DNA of 44,784 nucleotides from an uncultured Pirellulaceae bacterium. GTDB taxonomy: Bacteria > Planctomycetota > Planctomycetia > Pirellulales > Pirellulaceae. Shown here piece after piece: positions 8,868 through 16,511 of the stretch. The position numbers and the translations under genes are program-made. Under the pieces are notes generated by a model. It worked only from the letters and a program-made list of their open reading frames with translations. It was not told the DNA's origin and made no database searches. Where the stretch lies: positions 1 through 44,784 of the forward strand of contig CALHZT010000185.1 in NCBI GenBank assembly GCA_938040995.1, given 5' to 3'. Position 1 is the first letter of the stretch, and every line of letters begins with the position of its first letter.

Positions 8868-9831
8868 GCTCGTTCTCCTTCAAAAAGAACGACTCATCAC
8901 AGCGAGTCATATAGACGCCCACCTGTGGCTCAGACTGCAAGCCGGAAACCGAAAGACCGGCAAGGTCTGAAAGCAGCAGTCCGCCTACGTCCACACCCGC
9001 AGCAATGGCCAACGGAATGCCGCCGCCCATCCTGGCATTGATCTCAATGAAATGGGGGACGTCATCTTTCATCATGCACTGAACTGTGAACGGCCCCCTG
9101 GCTGGCAATTGCTCCGCGATCTCGTGACAAGCCTGAATAATGCGTTCGTCATGAATGGTGACTGATTTGATCGCCTCGCCTCCGCGTACCGCGATTCGCT
9201 GTCGTGAAGCAATCGCAAGCAAGGCTCCGTCCAACCCACAAATTACATCGGTCGTAATTTCTGGGCCCGGTAGAAACTCCTGAACAATAGGATTCGGAAC
9301 ATAGTCAACGAAGAATTCCAGCTCACGCGGTGAATTGATGCGGAACGTGTTTTCAGCAGCGCTGCCGTTTCGCGGCTTGATAAACAGCGGATATTCCAGT
9401 TCCCCGGATGGCGGCAATTGATCGGGAATCCAGTAGCGTGCGGTCGGCAAACCAAGCTTCTGGAAGAAACCTTGCGTTAGCATTTTGTCGCTGCATAGAT
9501 CGGCAGCCGACTGTTCCACCACAGCAAGCCGCGTGCCGGTGGCCTCGATCTCTTTTCGAAACTGCGAAAGAACGCGCAGGTCTCCATCATGGAGCGGATA
9601 GATCGCATCTACCTCGTGATCGCGACAGACCTTCAGTAGTTCGGGCAGGTAGTTCTTCGAGGTAAACCTCGGCAACAACGCTGGCTCGTCGACTTCCTGA
9701 AAGGCAGGAGCAAGCCAGTCAATATCTGTGCCGATGATCCTCCCGAACATCCCCAAACGGTCGTACGCCATGCGAAGCTGGCGAGCCAGCTCGACTCGTC
9801 TTCCCACACTGCTTAGGAGAATATTGGGCAT
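8830..9831 (-). CDS. ATP-grasp enzyme, carbamoyl-phosphate-synthase-like
   Basis: About 333 residues from the ATG at 9831 (MPNILLSSVGRRVELARQL). The open frame continues 26 codons further up, but those residues are not family-like. The N-terminal Rossmann-like preATP-grasp domain has SSVGRRVEL and GTDID. A middle segment has FFQKLGLPTARYW, then FIKPRNGSAA (ATP-binding Lys and glycine-rich loop), VQEFLPGPEITTDVICG, and a metal-binding end with FIEINARMGGG. These enzymes ligate a carboxylate to an amine or thiol through an acyl-phosphate. The substrate here is unknown. Coupled by overlap to the HAD gene. The initiation region has only a weak Shine-Dalgarno. Confidence 0.88.
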   Translation of the reverse strand: MPNILLSSVGRRVELARQLRMAYDRLGMFGRIIGTDIDWLAPAFQEVDEPALLPRFTSKNYLPELLKVCRDHEVDAIYPLHDGDLRVLSQFRKEIEATGTRLAVVEQSAADLCSDKMLTQGFFQKLGLPTARYWIPDQLPPSGELEYPLFIKPRNGSAAENTFRINSPRELEFFVDYVPNPIVQEFLPGPEITTDVICGLDGALLAIASRQRIAVRGGEAIKSVTIHDERIIQACHEIAEQLPARGPFTVQCMMKDDVPHFIEINARMGGGIPLAIAAGVDVGGLLLSDLAGLSVSGLQSEPQVGVYMTRCDESFFLKENERDLPASRHIRSG

Positions 9832-9984
9832 CAGTAGGCTCGGACTGGCGAAGGAATCTGTATGCCTAAAGTTAGCACTTTTTAACGATGCTGGCACAAC
9901 TCCTGTCACAACGAAAGGCGATCGGGATATTCCGGATTTGACGACTGTGCAAGCAACGTTTGCCTCGAACAGGTACCGCGCAAT

Positions 9985-10012
9985 AGAAAACGAGGGCGAT
10001 TTCTCGCCCTCG
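9985..10012 (-). terminator. Rho-independent terminator of the PEP-CTERM gene
   Basis: Perfect 9-bp stem CGAGGGCGA / TCGCCCTCG with a TTTC/GAAA tetraloop (9991-10012). Read on the minus strand it is followed by TTTTCTATT. It starts 28 nt after the stop codon. It separates the PEP-CTERM gene from the ATP-grasp gene, which must use its own promoter. Confidence 0.8.
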
Positions 10013-10040
10013 CTTCGAATCTTCAGGTTGCGGTTTGAGC

Positions 10041-10682
10041 TTAAGCTCGACGCTTGCGTCGGAACTGCATCAGCATTCCAAGTCCGCCAATTCCCAGTAG
10101 TGCTACCGAGTTTGGCTCAGGAACAACCGCTCCAACCATCCACTGGCCGTACTTTTCGAGGCCGGGAGCTGTGGTTCCCAGAGCTTCGTAAGTAAGTGTC
10201 AGTACGCTTGTTGGCCCCGTTGTTGTTTCGCCGAAAGAAGCACCTGTTGGGCTAATTCCGTACGCTACACCCGTGATCGAAATTCCACTTCCTGTCGTGG
10301 CAACAGTCGGAGTTGCTCCAGAGCCGTGGCTGTAAGCCTCAGGTCCGATACCGAAAATGGAATGCGTCTCATCTGCATCTACGGTCTTCGTCGCGATAAC
10401 TAGCTCAAGTGGCTCGCTGAACGCAAATCTCAAAGACGAAGATGCTGGGGCCGCGTGGTTCGTCGTAATTGTAGTGCCACCAGCACTAGTCGTTGTGAAC
10501 GAACCGAATGTCGAAATTGTCACGTCCACATTTCCAACAACGTCTGTAAACGTCTGTCCGCCGCCCTGGATAAGGCTATCGTCCCACCCCGAGAAATCGA
10601 AGAACTGGACTTGGGCATACGACGTTGCGCAAAGACCAAGAACGATGGCGAAGAAAGTGGCTGTGATATTGTTTGTACGCAT
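10041..10682 (-). CDS. PEP-CTERM sorting-domain protein
   Basis: About 213 residues. The start is set by GGAG eight nt before the ATG at 10682. An ATG two codons earlier would overlap the Shine-Dalgarno spacing. A signal peptide (about 1-24, ending ATSYAQ) precedes a Ser/Thr/Gly-rich beta-type exported domain. The C-terminus has the tripartite PEP-CTERM signal: VVPEPNSVALLG, a hydrophobic stretch GIGGLGMLMQ and the basic tail FRRKRRA. Such proteins are cleaved by exosortase and occur with EPS loci (family knowledge). The EPS genes next door fit, but no exosortase is in the window. The internal domain is not recognised. It is flanked by a terminator downstream and a long structured spacer upstream. 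Confidence 0.92.
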   Translation of the reverse strand: MRTNNITATFFAIVLGLCATSYAQVQFFDFSGWDDSLIQGGGQTFTDVVGNVDVTISTFGSFTTTSAGGTTITTNHAAPASSSLRFAFSEPLELVIATKTVDADETHSIFGIGPEAYSHGSGATPTVATTGSGISITGVAYGISPTGASFGETTTGPTSVLTLTYEALGTTAPGLEKYGQWMVGAVVPEPNSVALLGIGGLGMLMQFRRKRRA

Positions 10683-10763
10683 GGACATGTCTCCAATGTT
10701 TGGATTTAGCTTGATATTTAAAAATGATTAACTTCAAAAAAGTTCCGGTTCGAAAACCAGAAG

Positions 10764-10783
10764 TTTGGTTCGTAAGAACCAAA
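10764..10783. repeat. 20-bp palindrome upstream of PEP-CTERM gene, possible operator
   Basis: Perfect 8-bp arms TTTGGTTC and GAACCAAA around GTAA, about 80 bp upstream of the PEP-CTERM start. The AT-rich symmetric form suits a dimeric regulator site as well as an RNA hairpin. No T-tract follows. Confidence 0.4.
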
Positions 10784-10822
10784 TGCTGTCATTAAACAAC
10801 CTCTTAAGTGAAACAATTCCTC

Positions 10823-10843
10823 GTTGATGAACGCTTCATCAAC
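10823..10843. repeat. perfect 9-bp inverted repeat with 3-nt loop
   Basis: GTTGATGAA-CGC-TTCATCAAC, about 140 bp upstream of the PEP-CTERM gene. It is stable as RNA or could be a protein-binding dyad. There is no U-tract on either strand, so a plain terminator is unlikely. Confidence 0.4.
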
Positions 10844-11076
10844 TACTGAGGAGAAACTGTTTTCATTAATCACCTCTAAAAAGTTCAAACTAAAGCCAAC
10901 ATGGAAATGTCAGCGGTCCATAAAAAAATGGTCCAACGCTACGGACCCTCTCTCCCGAACTGACCTGGCACGTTGGACGTACCGCGACCGCGTTTCGAAA
11001 AAGAGCAGATCAGTAGAGTTGGACCACGAGCACTTTCTTGTTGTTGAGAATCTCTTTTGCACAGGCGCGCAAAAAT

Positions 11077-11144
11077 GGTCCCCGGCAAACAGACTCCCCA
11101 CCACACACTTTCGTGCTGATGAAGAAATCTAATTGCCGGGGACC
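11077..11144. repeat. 12-bp perfect inverted repeat with 44-nt loop
   Basis: GGTCCCCGGCAA (11077-11088) and TTGCCGGGGACC (11133-11144) are exact complements. The right arm continues into GGACCACGAG, which also occurs at 11021-11030. A stem this strong with a long loop suggests a structured RNA or the ends of a small mobile-like element. Confidence 0.5.
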
Positions 11145-11404
11145 ACGAGACACTCTTTCAATTTGTTTTGTTGTTCGTGAAGTATGACAGCGTATTCTCT
11201 CGCGTCAATACCCAAAACCGGAAAAATCGGTTTTGCTTCACCTGTCTTGCCTAGGTGCTCATCACCTCGACTCAACAAGCACCAAGATAACCGCTAGCAT
11301 CCCTACGTCAAGCACCAAATCGGAATTTTGCATAATCGCTAAACAAATACAGCCAAAGGACTTAGAGCGTGAACCAGATTCTTCCCCGGATTTTACGCGA
11401 TGAA

Positions 11405-12565
11405 TTATGTGTTTGCCCTTCGAAATACCAACTCCCAAAGACGGCGAAGATAGAGAACTGGGAGAAGACGTCGATTGCGGGCTCCATAGCGGTCCATAAC
11501 CCAATCAGGGTCCGGAAATAGTCCTTTTGCGAAACCAGTCAAATCGTCGTAGAGCAGCGAGTTGAATGCGATATATCTCAATCGACTGAACTTCCGACGA
11601 TTCGGTTCGGTGAGTCCCGCGGCCCGGATCCACCCCGAAAGGGTGGCCACCTTCCATCGAGAAGGCCGTAATTCGTCGAGAACCCAATCTGGAACTCTGG
11701 TTCCAAGCACGTGACTGGGAATCAAAAGCGAAAAGTAGACGGCGGTACAAAGCCTCAGTTTGCGAACCCGATCGACGAATTCGCGCCAGTCTATTTCCTG
11801 TTGCAGCAGAATTCGATCCACATCGGTGTGTAGTCGGAGCCCCGGTGCACGAACATAAGTGTGCTTCGCCGTGTGCAATGCAACCTGCAATAAGTTGTCC
11901 TGAGGGGACAATAGACGAACACGCGTTCCCTCAATCTCAATCGAACGATCCATAAGATCAGAGGAATCGGGCTCCTGATCCGGGCGAATCCAGCGTCCGG
12001 CAACGGGCCGCCATTGCAGTTCCAACCATAGTTTGGATCCATCCGGTAGCATCTTGAAGTACTCAGATCCTCCCCCGCGTTCGGCTTCCTCGAGGTCGTT
12101 CTCCTCGAACTCACTTCGAAACTCGAACTCGTAGCCGTCTTCAACAAGCAATTGGTGAGCCTGACGAAAATCTGACTTGCGAACCATCAGGTCCAGATCT
12201 CCCATAGGGCAGCAACCGAGGCAATCGAACAGCCCTCGCGCGATACCAGCATTCTTCAACGCCACCACGGGAATCCCATTCGCGTCTAGCAGCTCTGCTA
12301 CCGAGTCCAACTCCGACATGAGCTGTTTCATTCGCGTTTGCACTTCCGAATGAGCGGCCTTCCAATCATCTCCACCCTGCTCGCCAAAAGCATGCCCAAC
12401 CATGCATGCGACGTCGTTGTCCTTTGCGACGTCAAAAGCTGTATCACCGAGCAAGTCCACGAGACGCCGCGCTCCTGCTGCCTGACGCTCTCCGTCTGAG
12501 CCCTGAATGCAGTCACAAAGTGCCTGCCCTGATGGCGAAAGCCCCCATGTCTTATCGATTGCCAT
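11405..12565 (-). CDS. nucleotidyltransferase-fold protein (PF14907-like)
   Basis: 386 residues. The nucleotidyltransferase core is seen in VALKNAGIARGLFDCLGCC followed by MGDLDLMVRKSDF, with the metal-binding pair Asp123/Asp125, then a helical region and LLVEDGYEF. Later TAKH and LHTDVDRIL segments match the uncharacterised nucleotidyltransferase family found in polysaccharide and exosortase-linked loci. It would transfer a nucleotide or similar group, with an unknown acceptor. The ATG lies 5 nt after the stop of the upstream glycosyltransferase and shares its 3' end as ribosome-binding site (TAAGGAAT), so they are co-transcribed. It ends the minus-strand EPS gene set. Family assignment is good, function unknown. 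Confidence 0.8.
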   Translation of the reverse strand: MAIDKTWGLSPSGQALCDCIQGSDGERQAAGARRLVDLLGDTAFDVAKDNDVACMVGHAFGEQGGDDWKAAHSEVQTRMKQLMSELDSVAELLDANGIPVVALKNAGIARGLFDCLGCCPMGDLDLMVRKSDFRQAHQLLVEDGYEFEFRSEFEENDLEEAERGGGSEYFKMLPDGSKLWLELQWRPVAGRWIRPDQEPDSSDLMDRSIEIEGTRVRLLSPQDNLLQVALHTAKHTYVRAPGLRLHTDVDRILLQQEIDWREFVDRVRKLRLCTAVYFSLLIPSHVLGTRVPDWVLDELRPSRWKVATLSGWIRAAGLTEPNRRKFSRLRYIAFNSLLYDDLTGFAKGLFPDPDWVMDRYGARNRRLLPVLYLRRLWELVFRRANT

Positions 12566-12570
12566 ATTCC

Positions 12571-13803
12571 TTACGCTTTCGCTTTGCGGCCGGTTAAATC
12601 TGTTTTGTCGGTGGGTCGAGACATGACCGATTTGTAAATTTCCAGCAGATCACAAGTCGTTTTTTCGATATCCAGTTTTGACTCAGCAAACGTCCGCCCT
12701 CGTCTGGCTTTCTCTATTCGCGACTTACCCGTCAGAATTTCATGAAGCGTATCGGCAAAAGCCGCCGGACCAGCCGTCGGTTCGACCGCCCACCCGGCTC
12801 CACTAGCCGAAAGCAGTTCGGCGAGTCCACCGATCTTCGACGCCAGCACCGGTGTTCCGCACGCCATCGCTTCAGCTGCCACCAATCCAAACGACTCGGG
12901 AACGATGGACGGTACGATCACGCAATCGGAACTCTGCAAGAATTCTGTTACGGAATCCGGCGAGATGCGCCCAGAAAATTCAACATTGGAGTGACTTGCG
13001 AATCGGTCTCGCAGCATTTGTTCATCAGGCCCTGCCCCGGCGATTTTGAATTGCACCGGGCAACGCGACTTCATCAGATCCGGCAGCTGACCAAGAATCG
13101 AAGTTCCTTTCGCAACGTCCAGTCGACCAACAAAGCTGACGACGGCTGCGTCCCCGCTCACGAACTGACCGTTCCTCGGTGGCTCGACTGGAGGCGGAAT
13201 ACTGACACCGTTGTATTTGACCGTGATCTGCCCGGCTGGAAACCCGCCACGAACGTGCTGGTCTTTTACAAATTGGGAAACGGCGACAAACCTGTCGACA
13301 AGAGAAAACAGCCGACCTTGCTTCCTGGCAAACCGGTTGTTCATTGCCAGCAACGAACTCACAACCGTCGACCCGCGGGAGCATCGTTTTCTGACTCCCT
13401 GCCAACCATTCCCACAAACACAGTCGTCGCAAAATGCTGAATCACGAAACAACCCGCCTTCGACGCAGATCCAACGGTAATTATGAAGCGTCTGAACAAC
13501 AGGCACCCCTGCGTCACGGCAAGCTGCAAAGGCGGAAATCGTGAGGTCCGGCAACACGCCGTGAAAATGAACGAGATCTGGTCGGTGCGTTCGAATAAGA
13601 TCACGAGTGGTTCGCCACGAAGAACGTGACCAAAAGACATTGGCCTTTCGGATTTTTCCCGACAAGCCGCTCTCACCCGTCGCCAAATGCTGATGCACCG
13701 TGCAGCCGGCACGGCGCAGCGCCGCCGCTTCGGCATTGAAAACGACCGTTTCACCTGAAGGTAAACCAGCGTCTCCACCGTTGTGCATCAGCAGTATGTT
13801 CAT
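12571..13803 (-). CDS. GT4-family glycosyltransferase
   Basis: 410 residues with the GT-B fold of family GT4. An N-terminal MNILLMHNGGDAG is followed by a Gly-rich acceptor loop and DLVHFHGVLPD. The C-terminal domain has VSFVGRLDVAKG, IAGAGPDEQ, and the retaining EX7E signature in PESFGLVAAEAMACGTPV. It adds a sugar from an NDP-sugar to the lipid-linked EPS repeat unit on the cytoplasmic face (family knowledge). It has a Cys-rich insert around residues 105-135 (CVEGG, CDDCVCGNGW, RKRCSRG), which also occurs in some other GT4 enzymes. A strong GGAG lies 6 nt before the ATG. Downstream of the polymerase by 37 nt and 5 nt before the nucleotidyltransferase. Confidence 0.92.
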   Translation of the reverse strand: MNILLMHNGGDAGLPSGETVVFNAEAAALRRAGCTVHQHLATGESGLSGKIRKANVFWSRSSWRTTRDLIRTHRPDLVHFHGVLPDLTISAFAACRDAGVPVVQTLHNYRWICVEGGLFRDSAFCDDCVCGNGWQGVRKRCSRGSTVVSSLLAMNNRFARKQGRLFSLVDRFVAVSQFVKDQHVRGGFPAGQITVKYNGVSIPPPVEPPRNGQFVSGDAAVVSFVGRLDVAKGTSILGQLPDLMKSRCPVQFKIAGAGPDEQMLRDRFASHSNVEFSGRISPDSVTEFLQSSDCVIVPSIVPESFGLVAAEAMACGTPVLASKIGGLAELLSASGAGWAVEPTAGPAAFADTLHEILTGKSRIEKARRGRTFAESKLDIEKTTCDLLEIYKSVMSRPTDKTDLTGRKAKA

Positions 13804-13840
13804 GGGCTTCTCCGTTCAGCATTCAAAGGCAAGCGCCACT

Positions 13841-15130
13841 CTAGTTCGCACTCGCCAGTTCGGGAGTTTCCGCTGAAACACTGTGATCCTCAACCGGTAT
13901 GACTGAATCGTTAAGCATCCTCAGCGCTAGCGCACCGAAAACAAACAACAACAGCGATACACCGTAGACACTCATCCCATTGGTAGTAAGCGACTTTGTG
14001 AATCCGAGACAAGTCGTAAGCATGCCCATCTCTGCAAGTCGACGGCTGGCAGGGTCACGCGTACGTACACGCCCCAACCACCGCATGAACACGTAAAACG
14101 AGTAGACCAGCATCGGTCCGGCTCCGATGAATCCAGCCACAACAAGGGATTGCAATGCGAAGTTGTCGACGGCGAGGTGATCGTTGTCGAGGAATCTTTT
14201 CACGATAACAAAGCCCAGCCCAATCTCCGGCTGCTTCATAATCAGACGTGCAGTATCTTTCCACCCGGACCCACCTGACTCCGCCTGAATTCGCCCGGCG
14301 CCTCGTTTGAACTCCTCCCACGACGTCAATCGAATTTCCTCGCGAACTGCACTACTCAGCAGGATTGCAGAAACGACGGTCATCGAAAGCGCAATCAGGG
14401 AGAGCTTCTTTCCCTTACTGATCGTGCTCGTCTTCATGGCAAAAACAGCGACGGTGAGAAGAGCCACAATTCCAGTGCGAGAACGTGACAGAGCGAAAAC
14501 AAGCGCCAATGGCGCCATCAGCATGACTCGCATCGGAACACCGATCCGGTTCGTCAAAAGGATCCCGCCTCCCAACGCAAAGAGACTGACGATGGTAAGC
14601 GTGATCGCATTGATATGGGGAAAGTTCGTATGCAAACGCATGCCACGGAAAATGTAGTCCTGAATCGTATAGCCTTCGCGAAAGATCTCGGCAATCGACC
14701 ACAGGCAGACAAAGTAGCTTGCCATGACCAGGTACGAGAAAATCCTTTCCATGACCCGCGTACTTCTCGTACGCTGCACGTGCACCATGACGGCTGCGGC
14801 CCAGATGACGACCGTAAATACTTCAATGCTCTTCCAGGCAGACCACGCAGGCGTAATTCGGCTCAAGAATCCACTGACGGCGGCAACACCTGCGTACCAG
14901 GCCCAAAACAGGCAGGGGGCCCTTCCCATCGACTGGAAGAACTGAAAATACCTTCGCACCGGTACCGCCGCGAAGCAGAAGACCACGACAACCATCATTG
15001 GAATGACGCGGGAAAGGAGCAGAACCGTCGAAAGACCTGCAGCCTCCGTTCCAGCTCGATCGACATCAGTAAAACTGAATGCCGCAACAAGCAGGATCAC
15101 ACCGCAGTATGCTAGTAGTTTTTCTGACAC
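13841..15130 (-). CDS. O-antigen/EPS polymerase-like integral membrane protein (Wzy/WaaL family)
   Basis: 429 residues, almost wholly hydrophobic, with about 10-12 membrane spans and a larger loop between late spans. Residues ALSRSRTGIVALLTVAVF and FPHINAITLTIVSLFALGGG resemble the Wzy_C region of O-antigen ligases and polymerases. GTG start with GGAATACAAC before it. Placed between two GT4 genes. It would polymerise repeat units at the periplasmic face or ligate glycan. A second Wzy/WaaL-type protein is encoded at 27364-30024, so the division of labour is open. Confidence 0.82.
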   Translation of the reverse strand: MSEKLLAYCGVILLVAAFSFTDVDRAGTEAAGLSTVLLLSRVIPMMVVVVFCFAAVPVRRYFQFFQSMGRAPCLFWAWYAGVAAVSGFLSRITPAWSAWKSIEVFTVVIWAAAVMVHVQRTRSTRVMERIFSYLVMASYFVCLWSIAEIFREGYTIQDYIFRGMRLHTNFPHINAITLTIVSLFALGGGILLTNRIGVPMRVMLMAPLALVFALSRSRTGIVALLTVAVFAMKTSTISKGKKLSLIALSMTVVSAILLSSAVREEIRLTSWEEFKRGAGRIQAESGGSGWKDTARLIMKQPEIGLGFVIVKRFLDNDHLAVDNFALQSLVVAGFIGAGPMLVYSFYVFMRWLGRVRTRDPASRRLAEMGMLTTCLGFTKSLTTNGMSVYGVSLLLFVFGALALRMLNDSVIPVEDHSVSAETPELASAN

Positions 15131-15180
15131 GTTGTATTCCGATCGTCAATTCAATCCACTGGTGATTTTGAATTCCAGCT

Positions 15181-16458
15181 TCACTCTTGGGGCTTGTCTT
15201 TCAGGCATGACTCAATCGCTTCTGCGATTCCGGCGACGGCCTTTTCGACTGTGTAATTCTTGCTTATGCGTCGTGAAGCATCCGCCATTTTTGCCAACTG
15301 GTCACGGTTATTGACGAACCAGGCGACAGATTCCGATGTCTGCTGACTGTCAAGAGGATCGAACGTCAGACCATTTTCTCCGGCGACTACCGTTTCCCGA
15401 CAGGCTCCGTCATAGATCGAGTGCAGCATCGGCAGTCCCTGCGACAAGGCTTCAAAACCAACCAGTGCCCGATAGTCATCAAGAGTCGGCATCACAAACA
15501 CGTCGGCTGCCTGATAGTAACCCGGCAATTCCTCATAAGGGCATCTTCCAGGCATCTTTACCGAATCCTGTAGCCCAAGCTGCTCAATACAGTCGCCAAT
15601 TTCCTGTCGCTGCTCGCCGTCACCGACCAGCCACAATACCATTCGAGCCTTCGTTTCTTCCGGAAGTTTGCCAATTGCCTTGACCAGCGGCAACACACCT
15701 TTTCGCTCGACCAACTGACCGACATACAGGAAAGCCACTTTGCCAGGATCGGCGGCGTCTTGCGCGATGGTTTCAGGCAGGTCGAATTCGCGTTTCCCTT
15801 GTCCCGATTCGATCTCAGATACCAAAAAAGGTCGCACGGCGACTTTATCGGCAGACACACCTAGCTGCCCAACAAGGTACTCCTTGCCTCCATCATTGTT
15901 CGTAAGAAAGCCATCAACGCGACTCGCCGCAAACCGGCGCATGCGACGAATCAGCCAGTGAGGCTTCCGGGTACTTCCCTGATAAGGATCGCCTTCAATC
16001 AGCACCAGAACTCTGGATGAAATGAGACGACGGAAGATCGCCACGTAGATCGAATAGGCGAGCAGTTCGGAGACAATCAGGACATCCGGCCGAAACTTTC
16101 GCACGGCAAACAGAATCGTCGGCGACGCGATAACAAACTGCCGTTCGTAGGAATTTCTTCGACGGCCCAGGGGAATGCGAACAGATCCGGCGCATTTGAC
16201 CACATGATCGGTGCCCAGAATCGGCTTGGACGGAGGACGGGCACTGAGAAACTCACTCTCCGGATACTTGAGAAGGTAAGGCGGAAAGATCCCATTCCAG
16301 TAAAGTAGGCTGTCCGGCGTTCCGATGCAGTTGAATAGCCACATAATACGCCGTTTGCCGGCAACCATATCTGATTGCTGCACATCAACGTCGGATTGTT
16401 GGCGAAGTTCGGTCATAATAAGAGTTAGTGTACGGGTACGATCGACGCCCCCGTTCAT
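15181..16458 (-). CDS. GT4-family glycosyltransferase with DX7E variant
   Basis: About 425 residues from the ATG at 16458 (AAGGAAAA 11-14 nt upstream). The frame is open to a GTG at 16506, and an ATG at 16416 is another choice. GT-B features: LYVGQLVERKGVLPLVKAIG, WLVGDGEQRQEI, MPGRCPYEELPGYYQAADVFVMPT. The second-domain signature reads DYRALVGFEALSQGLPML, so the first acidic residue of EX7E is Asp rather than Glu. This is conservative but worth noting for a retaining enzyme. The C-terminal helix has TVEKAVAGIAEAI. It starts 53 bp from the divergent flippase gene and is followed by the polymerase after 50 nt. Confidence 0.9.
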   Translation of the reverse strand: MNGGVDRTRTLTLIMTELRQQSDVDVQQSDMVAGKRRIMWLFNCIGTPDSLLYWNGIFPPYLLKYPESEFLSARPPSKPILGTDHVVKCAGSVRIPLGRRRNSYERQFVIASPTILFAVRKFRPDVLIVSELLAYSIYVAIFRRLISSRVLVLIEGDPYQGSTRKPHWLIRRMRRFAASRVDGFLTNNDGGKEYLVGQLGVSADKVAVRPFLVSEIESGQGKREFDLPETIAQDAADPGKVAFLYVGQLVERKGVLPLVKAIGKLPEETKARMVLWLVGDGEQRQEIGDCIEQLGLQDSVKMPGRCPYEELPGYYQAADVFVMPTLDDYRALVGFEALSQGLPMLHSIYDGACRETVVAGENGLTFDPLDSQQTSESVAWFVNNRDQLAKMADASRRISKNYTVEKAVAGIAEAIESCLKDKPQE

Positions 16459-16511
16459 ACTGTCAGTTTTCCTTTTGATCTTCCTTCTGCCCCATTGCTG
16501 AGCCACAACCG

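Larger units (their letters stand above)
10683..11404. other. 722-nt structured non-coding spacer upstream of the PEP-CTERM gene
   Basis: No credible gene. The spacer is rich in inverted repeats: TTTGGTTC-GTAA-GAACCAAA (10764-10783), GTTGATGAA-CGC-TTCATCAAC (10823-10843), TGGTCCAA (10929-10936) with TTGGACCA (11019-11026), the 12-bp GGTCCCCGGCAA/TTGCCGGGGACC pair (11077-11144), and AAAACCG/CGGTTTT (11214-11234). GGWCC occurs six times between 10915 and 11144. The 10-mer GGACCACGAG occurs at 11021 and 11140. It lies after the nucleotidyltransferase stop and before the PEP-CTERM gene, so it could be a long 5' leader, a small RNA or a terminator plus operator region. Confidence 0.6.

Noticed and set aside
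10968-10985. TGGCAC start of a possible sigma54 promoter
   Set aside because: No TTGC at the required 5-nt spacing and the orientation is away from the PEP-CTERM gene.
10929-11144. Possible CRISPR-like or transposon remnant from repeated GGACCACGAG
   Set aside because: Only two copies of the 10-mer, no regular spacing, no target-site duplication or transposase, so only a structured spacer is claimed.
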